64,000 nt of DNA from Meconema thalassinum (Eukaryota; Arthropoda; Insecta; Orthoptera; Tettigoniidae): NCBI GenBank assembly GCA_946902985.2, contig OX336395.1, forward strand, positions 13,494,708 to 13,558,707. The letters are read 5' to 3'. Positions 1 through 10,082 of the stretch are shown one piece after another. Numbering within the stretch: the first letter of the stretch is position 1; the number at the start of each line of letters is the position of its first letter. Position numbers and translations under genes: made by a program. Under the pieces are notes generated by a model that ran no database searches, was not told where the DNA came from, and saw nothing but the letters and a program-made list of their open reading frames with translations.

Positions 1-7
1 CAATAAA

Positions 8-165
8 CTGAATGATCTAGCAAACTGACTTTTAAAAATGTTAATATTATGTCTTTTTGTGTGCTAATAAATGAAAAGCCGGAATTTACGTATTTATATA
101 AAAAAATGCTTAAAATATGTATTGACATAAACATATTTATTTACCTAAAAATCCGGGCCCTAGTA
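8..165. repeat. Dispersed AT-rich repeat, copy 1
   Basis: This AT-rich stretch matches 34705-34850 in the same orientation. Shared blocks include the run around 'aatattatg', then 'ctaataa.tgaaaagc.ggaattta.gtattta', then 'aaaaaaatgcttaaaat', and a closing 'ccctat/ag' block. It ends where the 80-bp satellite begins. I see no coding sequence and do not recognise the family. Confidence 0.6.
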
Positions 166-290
166 ATAAAAGCTGAAGCACTGTGTGGCTCAGAAACATT
201 GATCATTGAAGGTAGATCTCTTAGTAAGGACATGATACCACAGTAATCAAAGCTGAAGCTCTATGTGGCTCAGAAACATTGATCATTGAA
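161..290 (+). repeat. 80-bp satellite, about 1.6 units
   Basis: This is the left-most piece of the 80-bp satellite seen again at 2121-2283 and 6327-7745. The unit runs from 'ggtagatctcttagtaag' through 'ccacagtaatcaaagctgaa' to 'cagaaacattgatcattgaa'. It stops at 290, where an unrelated 1.8-kb segment begins, and resumes in register at about 2121. Confidence 0.8.
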
Positions 291-2120
291 GATTGAACCA
301 TTTTTATCAGGTTCATTATTTTTTCCTTTCATGTTATTATTATTATTATTATTATTATCGTTTCCTCCATGTCGCATTAGTGTTACATACGTTTCTCTGT
401 CACTCTTACTGCGTTCAAACTTAGTAATTCTGCGTAATGGTGAAACTTTTTTACCTCTACTAACACACTTTTATTCCATTGGCCGAGGCATAACTTGTTG
501 CTAAGCTTTGCTTCTCCCATTGGCCCCTTCATGTTCTGGAGAGGGGGTGTTCTGCGTCTTATTTTTACGAGGCATGTTCATGCGCCCTAAACGCGGAGGG
601 TTCCTTCTTCCATTTTCTGTGGCCATGTAGACCACACGCTTTCAGACGAGCTCTCGCTCGCGACCATCGCAACTAAGTAAGTACGATTCAATCATCAGAT
701 TTATTTTACTATGAAGTCATTTTAAATTTCTGTTTCGCCTTTTGCATTTTTTGTGTCTCCTTTGATTTTCTTTCCAATGATGATGCGAGGTCATTCCTGT
801 GAACTCGAGTCCTTTCACTATTGTTTACGTAAGTTTAGCGAAGTCTCTGTGTTTATTTGTCTTCCCTCCCTTTCGTGTAATCGGTTTTATTTTTACATAA
901 ATCTCTCAGTTCTGAAATATCTGCTATTTTCCTGCGAGGCTTACCAACGCTCTGTATTACGTCACAAATTGATGTGCACTCTCTCGAGGCATCTGTCATT
1001 TGATTGTCGTATCAGAGTTTGTTTTTTGGGTTAAGGCATCACTGAAGTAACGGAGAAATGTCTCATTCACCTGCGGGTTGATCCTTCCCTCTGTTTTAGG
1101 AAAAGTATTTGAGCGATGGTCTTTGTGTTAGTCACAATCCATTCGCCACACATTATTTCCTTTGTTTCTTCGTATGTCATTGTATTTCGACATTTCTACC
1201 TCTACGTAAGCCAATTATTTTCCCACAAAGCATATTTCTTAATTTTGTGATGCTTCCTCTGACTTCGTTGTGTTACGTAACTCAGTGTCATGCCCCACCC
1301 CCGTTTCCTACATACGCACTCTTCCACTCCCCACCCTTTCACCCCCTACCCCATGATTTCACAACATCATAAGCGTCTTAGTTCTGTTTTTGGCGCTGGC
1401 ATTCTAGTCCAGGTCATCCTCGTAAGTAGAGGTGTTCTCTTATTCAACTCCATGAGTATCGTCCATACTCTTTTATTTTTTGTTACTTTGTGTTTTAATT
1501 TTGGTTATCGAGTCGTGCTTACGGTTTAGTTGCACAATAATTGTAAGTACCTTTTAATTTATCTTGTTTCATCTTTGTTTGTACTTAAGTTCATTTATAC
1601 ACTTTTCTCTTGATATTGTTTATTGTGTACCCCTTTTTTGGGTACTATCCTTGGTCATTAATTTTATTTTGTTTGTTATTAATTGATTCTAATGCCTCTT
1701 CATGTTTACCTTTCATTTTGTGTTTAGATTAATCCTTACTCTTATGCGCACTTGTTTTACTTTACTTTAAATACATTAGTAAGTAGTTCATTTTGGCTTC
1801 GTTCTCTTTCATTTGTAATTTTAAGTTCCCTTATCTCTAGTTCGATTTCGTCGGTCTGTAACGCAGTCACGACCTACACGCTTCTGGGTTCTTCGATCAA
1901 TTAGATAAATTTAATTCCGCTTTTGATTTGCTTCAAACAATTCATTCGTTTCCTTTTTTGGAAATCATCTTTCTTTCGATCCGGAATATTGGGCCCAGCA
2001 CGCATCGAAGAGACATCCTTTCCCCGCTCCTTAGCGATCCTGTTTAAGTTGTTGTTTTTGCTTCCACTGTATTCCTCATGCCTCTGCTATTTTGTTTAAC
2101 GTAAAAGACCTAGCGGTGCA
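291..2120. mobile_element. 1.8-kb insertion in the 80-bp satellite, unclassified
   Basis: The satellite stops after '...gatcattgaa' at 290 and resumes with 'ggtagatc' at 2122, so the segment between is an insertion. It is pyrimidine-rich on the plus strand, holds a (TTA)n run near 335-358, and has no ORF that I recognise. It can be read as beginning TG (294) and ending CA (2120), as a solo LTR would. I find no identical target-site duplication, so that reading is weak. The short ORFs at 753-1529 look like chance. Confidence 0.4.
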
Positions 2121-2283
2121 AGGTAGATCGCTTAGTAAGGACATTATACCACAGTAATCAAAGCTGAAGCACTGTGTGGCTCAGAAACATTGATCATTGA
2201 AGGTAGATCTCTTAGTAAGGATATAATACCACAGTAATCAAAGCTGAAGCTATATGTGGCTCAGAAACATTGATCATTGAAGG
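2121..2283 (+). repeat. 80-bp satellite, two units
   Basis: Two tandem units of the 80-bp satellite lie between the 1.8-kb insertion and the non-LTR retrotransposon. They differ from the main-array consensus at a few positions. The second unit breaks off after 'gaaggt' at the retrotransposon 3' end. Confidence 0.85.
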
Positions 2284-2327
2284 TCATCATCGGCTTTAAC
2301 TCGAATCCGAGTATAAATCTTCTTCCT

Positions 2328-4522
2328 TCAGTCCAGTTTGTCGATATGTTTACGGTGACTAAAGAGTCCAATCCTGGCATGGAACAAGCGTCCACACAAG
2401 TCACATAGTATTGCTGGAGGAGGACGTGGTTGGGCTGCTCGAAGTTTCCTAGCTTGACGCTTGGCCTCTTTATGTGTGCGTCGATCCCTTTCAAACGTCT
2501 TTACAGTATCAGAGATGGTACGGCGCCAAGTTGAACGGTCTTCAGCCAGCACGTCCCAGGTTTGTGAATCAAGACCTGTCAATTTCAGGGTCTGCTTAAA
2601 TTGGTCCTTGTAGCGCCTCTAAGGACCACCATGAGGTCTGGTGCCATAGCTTAACTCACCATATAGCATTTGACGAGGTAATCTCACATCATCCATCCGA
2701 TGGACATGACCAATCCATCTAAATTGGTGACCTATTATGGATGATTCTATGCTGTTGATTTGAGCCTTTTCCAGAACAGCAATATTGGTAATGTGGTCTT
2801 CCCATTTAATCCTCAGGATTGATCGAAGTTTTTGTAGGTGGAAACGCTCAAGCTTCCTAAGATCACGTCGGTAAAGGGTTCACGTTTCACAGCCATACAA
2901 CAATGTAGAAATGACTACTGCTTTGTACACCATAAGCTTTGTACTCATGGACAGATCTTTATTCATGAAGACCCGGTGCGCTAATCGTCCATATGCTGCA
3001 TGGGCTGCGCCAATTCTCTTATCCACATCCTGCTCACAGGTACAGCTCACAGAAATGGTACTGCCCAGATACGAGAAGTGGTCCACCTGTTCTAATGGCA
3101 AATTTGAGATGGAGATATTGGTACTGAGGAAGAGGTGTGCCTGGTGAAGGTTGGGCCAAGACTTTAGTCTTATTGACATTTATGGTAAGACCAAAGCGAT
3201 CACATGCACTTTTGTAACAATTAACTGACTCTTGCAGCTCTTCTGGTTTGAGAGATGGTGACGCAGCATCATCTGCATACAACATGTTAGTTACCTTAGT
3301 AACCTGAGTTTTCCTCGAGGAGCGGAGACGAGTTAGGTTGAAAAGCCCTCCATCAAAATGATACTTGACCTCCACACCTGGGATGTTTGTGGGTGAATCA
3401 TAAAGCACTGCAGCCAAGTACAGCGCAAAAAGCGTTGGAGCCAGTACACATCCTTGTTTCAGTCCATCGGTAATGGGAAATTCATCGGACATCTTATTCT
3501 GATGGCATACCTGACCTGTCATGCCATCATGGAGAGCCTTGATCAGATCGACAAAACGCTGAGGGCAACCAAACCGCTTCGACACCGCCCACATGGCTGG
3601 TCTTGGAACCGAATCAAATGCCTTTTCCAAGTCATAAAAGACTAAGAAGGGTGGATTCTGTTGTTCTCAACATTTTTCTTGTAGCTGTCTCACACAGAAA
3701 ATCCAGTCAATTGTGCTTCTGGAAGCTCTAGATCCGCATTGTGACTCCGGGAGGATCCTCTCAGAGATAACCTTGAGGCGGTTAAGTAGAATTCTTGCAA
3801 GAATCTTCCCCACAATTGATAGCAGAGATATACCACGGTAGTTGCCACAAACACTGCGATCACCCTTTTTAAAGATAGTGACGATAGTGGCATTCTTTAG
3901 GTCTCCAGTTACCTTTCTTGATTCCCATATTCTGAGGATAAGGATGAAAATTCTTGTTTTGAGGGAATGACCTCCGGCTTGAATTAGTTCCAGAGGGATG
4001 TTATCTGGGCTAGGTGCTTTTCTGGGTTTCAATTGGGTGAGAGATGCACTGAATTCATGATAAGTAGGAGGTACTGCCAACCACAGTTGTTCAGGTTGTT
4101 GCGGTACATCACAGAGGAAGTCTTCAGCAGCTTCTGATGGACGATTTAGGAGATTAGAGAAGTGCTCCTTCCAGCGTTCCAAGATTTCTTGACTATCAGT
4201 AAAGGTAGTAGAATTATCAGCGCTTTTCAGTGTACCTGATGATGAGCGAGATGGTCCATATATTTCCTTGAGTACTGCATAGAAGTTCCTCAAGTCTCGA
4301 GCATTCGATAGTCTCTGCAGTTCCTGAGCCTTCTGTTGCCACCAAGTATTTTTTAATCTGTCTAATCTGCGTCTGGCATTTACCCTTGTGTTCCAGTAAT
4401 TTATCTCTCTTTGTGTTGGAAGTTGGGTCTTGAAGACGGGCAAGATAGGCATTCCTTTTGGCATTGATGAGAGACAGAATTTCCTCATTGTTGTCATCAA
4501 ACCATTCTTTTCTTTTCCGCAC
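2328..4522 (-). pseudogene. LINE reverse transcriptase and C-terminal finger, broken
   Basis: This is the catalytic part of the LINE. From 4500 to 3667 there is a thumb-proximal region with 'KAPSPDNIPLELI', 'CGNYRGISLLS' and 'ESQCGSRASRSTID'. From 3630 there are 'EKAFDSVPR', 'GLKQGCVLAPTLFALYL' and the catalytic 'YADDA' box. The 3179-2880 frame holds the 'FSYLGSTIS...DKRIGAA' block and ends 'STLLYGCET'. The 2582-2328 frame ends with a C-x2-C...H finger ('CDLCGRLF...SHRKH'). At least three frame changes and stops separate these blocks, so it cannot make an active enzyme as it stands. Confidence 0.9.
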
Positions 4523-4579
4523 TATAAAACCAATGGTTTCCTCAACTGACTGTGTGATAATCTTCTGTAATGTGGCCCA

Positions 4580-5779
4580 TTATTGCTGAATATCATTTGT
4601 TACTGGGTTTTCTGATAACTGGGAGACGATCCTGTTTCCAAAATGTTTGTACATGGATTCATCCTGAAGTTTGGATGTATTAAACTTCTTTCTTGGCAAA
4701 TTGTTGATGTTCCTAGGTGGTTTAGGTCTGATGGACATCCTGAGCCTACATATAAGAAGTATATGATCTGTCCAACAATCGTCTATATTCCTTGCTGTTC
4801 TGGTAATAAGAGTGTCCTTCTTATCATTTTGCCGGGTAATGATATAATCAAGAATGTGCAAATGTTTGGAACGAGGATGCATCCACGTGGTTTTGAAGCG
4901 GTCAGGTAGCCGGAACTGAGTGTTGGTATTGAAAAGTTCATGTTCTACACGAAGACCAAGAAGCAACAGTCCATTGGGATTACATTTTCCAAGTCCCTGT
5001 TTGCCCATCACATTATTCCATAGCCTGTGATCTTTCCCAACTCTGGCATTGAAGTCACCGAGGAGCAAGAGTTTATCTGCAGATGGTACCTTGGAGATGA
5101 TTTCACTTAGCTGATTATAGAACTGAGCCTTTACTTCATCATCAGAATCTAAGGTAGGAGCATAGGCAGAGATGAGTGTCATAAAGGAACCTCCTGAGAG
5201 TGGTATGCGGAGAGTCATGCGCCTTTCGCTGATTGCAATGGTCGTAAGTTGGAGATAATTTACCAGTTCACAGCGAAGCCCACACCATGAATACGACATT
5301 CACCCTCCTCCTTTCCTTTCCTTTCCTTGGGGCCGATAACCTAGATGTTAGGCCCCTTAAAACAACAATTATCATCATCATACCTTTCCTTTCCAGAAGA
5401 TGGTATATCCTGTTCCAGATTCAGAAATCTTGCCTTCAGAAGACAGCCTAGTTTCACTGAGAGCAGCAATGTCAACGTTGAGTCTTGATAACTCATGGGT
5501 AACGAGAGCTGACCTTCTCTCAGGTCTAACGTTATTGTCCAAATCAAGCAAGGTTCTGATGTTCCATGATCCAATAATCAATTTGCGATTCTTTACTGTT
5601 TTTGAGTTTCGACCGCATGAGGGGTGACCCGCTGAGTGCGGTTGCCCAGCCGGACCAAGATTGTGACTTCCGATGTTTAGCCCACCTTTTCTAGGGCCTT
5701 CCCCATGTGGGGTGGGCAGCGGTGATCCTAAATAGGCCTGCCCAAACACAGATGCAGGACCGAATTCCTGAGTAGTCAC
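4580..5779 (-). pseudogene. LINE AP-endonuclease domain, interrupted
   Basis: This is the exonuclease-endonuclease-phosphatase domain of the LINE, which would nick target DNA to prime reverse transcription. The 5' piece (5779-5378) shows the opening 'GSWNIRTLLD' block and 'ALSETRL', holding the metal-binding Asn and Glu. The 3' piece (5299-4580) shows 'SAYAPT', 'LLLGDFNARVG', and 'TTWMHPRSKH...LDYII', followed by 'CWTDHILL' with the catalytic Asp-His pair. A TSD-flanked 56-bp insertion at 5327-5382 separates the two pieces and breaks the frame. The reverse transcriptase follows downstream on the same strand. Confidence 0.88.
5327..5382 (+). mobile_element. 56-bp insertion with 12-bp target-site duplication
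   Basis: A 56-bp segment reading 'ttggggccgataacc...' and ending in an (ATC)n tail sits inside the LINE endonuclease. It is flanked by direct copies of 'cctttcctttcc' at 5315-5326 and 5383-5394. A diverged relative lies at 36217-36280. The microsatellite tail and target duplication suggest the 3' end of a SINE or LINE moved by retrotransposition. The repeated motif in the target is itself simple, so slippage cannot be fully excluded. Confidence 0.7.
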
Positions 5780-6326
5780 AGAGTCTCCGGAAGACGACCA
5801 TCACACATCTGCTGCCAAAGTGCAGGTCCGAACTAGAGGCTTCCAGTTACACCCATAACCTGCTCCCACCGTCCATATCCCACCACCGTTGGACTTTGAA
5901 AAGTGACGTTCGGAAGAAGTGCCACTGGCGTGAATTTGTTTAGGGTGGATCTCAGCTTGCCAGGACGAGACCCACACACTATGATATCTGAGCCTTATCC
6001 TGCGGCTCACAAAGAATGAGACATGCAGAACTGAACACAGAGACTGCAACGAACTGCCGCATACTCAAGTACTACTGAGGTGCGCCTTTACAGCCAGTCC
6101 GTCTGGCGTGGCCTCTTCCGCCTCTATAACCGTTGGGAGCCATGAGAGTGATTGCTTCCTCCTCCGCTCATTTTTCCGTTGGGCCAAAACCTGCCCATCA
6201 TAACTATGGACAATAGTTTGCCCTATTAAAACTAAGCAATAGGCTGCCACTTCCGTCAACCACACTGTGCCAGAGTTCACCTCATTCACTGCAGGTACCG
6301 TTGAGGACTTCACCGTAACCCTGGCA

Positions 6327-7745
6327 AGATCTCTTAGTAAGGACATTATACCACAGTAATCACACCTGAAGCTCTATATGGCTCAGAAACATTGATCATT
6401 GAAGGTAGATCTCTTAGTAAGAACATTATAAAACAGTAATCACACCTGAAGCTCTATATGACTCAGAAACATTGATCATTGAAGGTAGATCTCTTAGTAA
6501 GAACATTATACCACAGTAATCACACCTGAAGCTCTATATGACTCAGAAACATTGATCATGCAAGGTAGATCTCTTAGTAAGGACATTATACCACAGTAAT
6601 CAAACCTGAAGCTCTATGTGGCTCAGAAACTTGATCATTGTAGGTAGATCTCTTAGTAAGGACATTAACCCACAGCAATCAAAGCTGAAGCTCTATATGG
6701 CTCAGAAACAGTGTTCATTGAAGGTAGATCTCTTAGTAAGAACATTATACCACAGTAATCACACCTGAAGCTCTATATGACTCAGAAACATTGATCATGC
6801 AAGGTAGATCTCTTAGTAAGGACATTATACCACAGTAATCAAACCTGAAGCTCTATGTGGCTCAGAAACTTGATCATTGTAGGTAGATCTCTTAGTAAGG
6901 ACATTAACCCACAGCAATCAAAGCTGAAGCTCTATATGGCTCAGAAACAGTGTTCTTTGAAGGTAGATCTCTTAGAAAGGACATTATACCACAGTAATCA
7001 AAGCTAAAGCTCTATGTGGCCCAGAAACATTGATCATTGAAGGTAGATCTCTTAGTAAGGACATTATACCACAGTTATCACACCTGAAGCTCTATATGAC
7101 TTAGAAACATTGATCATGGAAGGTAGATCTCTTGGGAAGGACATTATACCACAGTAATCAAACCTGAAGCTCTATGTGGCTCAGAAACATTGATCATTGA
7201 AGGTAGATCCCTTAGTAAAGACATTATACCACAGTAATAATAGCTGAAGCACTATGTGGCCCAGAAACATTGATCATTGAAGGTAGATCTCTTAGTATGG
7301 ACATGATACCACAGTAATCGAACCTGAAGCACTGAGTGGCTGAGAAACATTGATCATTGAAGTTAGATCTCTTAGTAAGGACATTATACCTCAGTAATCA
7401 AACGTGAAGCTCTATGTGGCTCAGAAACATTGATCATTGAAGGTAGATCTCTTAGTAAGGACATTATACCACAGTAATCAACACTGAAGCTCTATGTGGC
7501 TGAGAAACAATGATCGTTGAAGGTAGATTTCTTAGTAAGGACATTATACCACAGTAATCAAAGCTGAAGCTCTATGTGGCTCAGAAACATTGATCATTGA
7601 AGGTAGATCTCTTAGTAAGGACATTATAGCACAGTAATCAAACCTGAAGCTCTATGTGGCTCAGAAACATTGATCATTGAAGGAAGATCTCTTAGTAAGG
7701 ACATTATACCTCAGTAATCAAACCTGAAGCACTGTGCGGCTGGCT
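6327..7745 (+). repeat. 80-bp satellite array, about 18 units
   Basis: This is the main block of the 80-bp satellite. Units run head to tail with the phase mark 'ggtagatctcttagtaag'. Divergence between units is moderate. A three-unit block of 239 bp (one unit has lost a base, 'gaaacttgatc') appears twice in succession, about 6482-6720 and 6721-6959, nearly identical. The array ends at about 7740 in unrelated sequence. Confidence 0.92.
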
Positions 7746-7779
7746 CCTGGCGTTAAAACTTAAGAGCAATAGTCAACTC

Positions 7780-8095
7780 TATTATGGTCGACCCTCTTCC
7801 TCGAAGCGAATATAAAGCCTTGTGAGGACAACCAACTTTCTCTCTCAGACCATAGGCAAGACCCAAAATGGTTGCCACTAAACCCTAATATGGTCGACCC
7901 TCTACCTCCAACCTAATATTCAGCCTTGTGAGGACAACCAACTTTCTCTCTCAGACCATAGGCAAGACCCAAAATGGTTGCCACTAAACCCTAATATGGT
8001 CAACCCTCTTCCTCTAACCTAATATTCAGCCTTGTGAGGACAACCTACTTTCTCTCAGACTGTAGGCAAGAACACAAATGGTTGACCATTAGGAA
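7780..8095. repeat. 106-bp tandem repeat, three units
   Basis: Three units at a spacing of 106 bp start at about 7790, 7896 and 8002. Marks are 'accctct.cctc', 'gccttgtgaggacaacc.ac' and 'aaaatggttgccactaaacc'. The third unit is the most diverged. It lies directly after the 80-bp satellite. Confidence 0.85.
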
Positions 8096-8807
8096 CCAAT
8101 CTAGGTGGTCCTCCTCTCCCCCAAGTATCTCGTCTGACTTGAAACTGCTTAGAGACTGTCGTAACGTGACGTCATGCGCTATCTCAAAACAAGACTCGCC
8201 TGTCAGACAAACGTGACTAAAGCCACAAGTCAGGAAACCATGACAACCACCATGGCCGATGAGGGAACGCGAGGCCACCTCAGCAATATGATCTGTTTAT
8301 AGTGAGGGACAAATGGAAACAAAATTCAAATCTCGGGGATTTATGAAGGAAATCTAGGTGAATTTAACTTTACAGGTTGGCTACCCTGATTATCAAAGAA
8401 ATTAGTTGAACTTTCTCAGCAACCTTTTGTTGTAGACATCGAGCGATGATTGCAATAAGTAATACTCTCTCCCCAGCCTCTAGCAATTCAAGTCTTGGAA
8501 CAGAGGGGATTCCAAATATAATCTTGCTATAAATCTCGCTTTCTAGTGAGTCAGTGCAGTAACATACATATTATGATGTGGCAACAATGTACATCATTAT
8601 TCAAAACAACGGCTATGTACTATCACTATTGCATAAAGAAGAGGCATTGTTTCAGCTTCTAAATGGCAATTAATACACAAGTATGAAAATACAGACACAA
8701 TATGCCCTCTAGTTAACAGATACTGACCTTGCTAACTACAAACATTATGCCTTGGACATCACTAAGATTGCAATGTTACACAATGTGTGGAATTATAATA
8801 CACTTAC
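8096..8807. other. No gene or repeat recognised
   Basis: Mixed-composition sequence with only short shadow ORFs. It lies just downstream, in minus-strand terms, of the candidate exon at 8808-8888, so it would be intron if that exon is real. Confidence 0.4.
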
Positions 8808-8888
8808 AATATCGGCCAAGTCATGTGTTTCTGTCGACCATTCCGGCTCACTTTTGATCACAGCTTGCTCGTCCATTACGTTAGAAAA
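8808..8888 (-). CDS. Candidate first coding exon of a host gene
   Basis: On the minus strand an acceptor-like 'tttctgtgttctag' precedes 8888. A short leader follows, then ATG at 8876 and 23 open codons starting MDEQAVIKSEPEW, ending at a consensus donor (ATT|GTAAGTG, GT at 8807-8806). The residues I-K-S-E fit a sumoylation consensus. Short acidic first exons of the form M-D-x-Q-x-x-I-K-x-E-P are common at the start of insect zinc-finger genes, so a transcription factor start is the favoured inference. No further exon was found in the window, so this remains a candidate. Confidence 0.4.
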
Positions 8889-9687
8889 CTAGAACACAGA
8901 AATTCACCTGAACATTATTTATATACGCACTTATTCACCGAAATAGCCTCATACATCAAATGAGGTAATCCCAGTCCTCCAAATGTAATATTGATATTCC
9001 TAAAATATCCTGTGAGGTGCACAGTAGGCTATCAATAACAGTACATCCTACTTGATCAAAAGAGTTAGAGAGTAATGCCGAGTAAATTCAGTTCCGTTGT
9101 TCCCTAACACACACAAACCTGAACAATGTTTGGTCGAGGCGGCGATATCTGATTGTTAGTAACACACCTATCGGCGCGACTGAAATAGGTTCCGAACTGA
9201 TCGTAGCACACGCTTCTTTGAGAATCAGGACTAGCTGTGTACAGGCCTCCAGATACCACACAATGCCCAGTTCAAATGAAAACTCTTACATCCTCCTCAT
9301 TGAACGGACGCGAGAGAAAGATCTATTTATCAATACACACTTACAAAACAAAAAATTCCTCTCGGCACGCCGGAAGGCGGAGGTAGATTTCACCGGGCAA
9401 ACTAGGGGATAGGCTACAATAGTCAAAATATGCAGGTTTTCGTAGGAGGATCAGACCTCATTTATTGCGAGAAAGTATTTTACAATTGGAGGTTGGTTAA
9501 CATTTTTTCGTCTTTCTATGCATACTTTTAACATTTTACTGTCTTATGGGGATGGTAACCTTCTTGACATTTGGGGTTAATTTTTATACTTGTGATCACA
9601 CTGTCCTTATGCAAGGTTTGGAACTAATGTGTAACTATCTAACAGTCTGTTACTTCTTCACGCAAAATTTTATCTCCCGCAGAGATG
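8889..9687. other. No gene recognised; possible 5' flank or intron
   Basis: Upstream (minus-strand sense) of the candidate exon. It contains GC-richer patches near 9140-9240 and 9360-9410 that could be promoter or leader sequence, but I see no firm motif. Confidence 0.3.
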
Positions 9688-10075
9688 TTGGTTGGTTCCT
9701 CAGTTTAGGGGCTGCGACAAGGTGGTCATGTAACCCCGTGTACATTGGGTGTGTGTAGAATCTGTCTGATAAACGGTGTTATTTGTGAAGACTGTATTAG
9801 TCTGTAATTCAGGTAAGGTCTTCAGACGGTCAATTTTAATTGGTAGTACCTAATTTTGTACCAAATACTAACGTCAACGACACCTAGCTGTGAACTTGGC
9901 TGCTAGATGCCACCGCAAGTAGCAACTTGCAACGAACGTTGTATTTCCCCTCCGAAGGAAAGCATGCTGACGGATTTTTAGCGCTCTTAGAAAATCCGGC
10001 GACTTTGGCCGGCTTTGAACCAGCACCTTGGGCATAGAAGTTCAGCATGCTACCAGTTAACCACTTTCCTCATAG
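9688..10075. repeat. Dispersed repeat with tRNA-like end, copy 1
   Basis: This copy begins 'ttggttcctcagtttagggg' and continues 'ctgcgacaa', then 'cccgtgtac.ttggg' and 'gaatctgtctgata'. It ends on the minus strand in a degenerate tRNA-like block (10006-10065, 'ctttgaaccagcaccttggg'). Relatives lie at 27340-27691 (tRNA-like half), 31423-31850 and 50033-50330. I read it as a tRNA-headed SINE or composite, oriented minus. Confidence 0.65.
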
Positions 10076-10082
10076 TCAGATG

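Larger units (their letters stand above)
2284..6326 (-). mobile_element. Non-LTR retrotransposon (LINE) with APE endonuclease and RT, decayed
   Basis: This is a roughly 4-kb minus-strand LINE lying inside the 80-bp satellite. Its 3' end abuts a satellite unit at 2283 and its 5' end is followed by satellite from 6327. From 5' to 3' it shows an untranslated-looking leader (about 5800-6326), an AP-type endonuclease domain (5779-4580), a reverse transcriptase (about 4520-2880), and a C-terminal C2H2-like finger (2582-2328). Several stops and frame changes break the ORF, and a 56-bp insertion sits in the endonuclease. The type of endonuclease and the C-terminal finger suit a CR1/L2/Jockey-group element; I cannot fix the clade. 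Confidence 0.9.

Noticed and set aside
753..1529. Three ORFs of 79-93 residues
   Set aside because: Low-complexity pyrimidine-rich DNA giving Phe/Ser/Leu-rich peptides; no motif.
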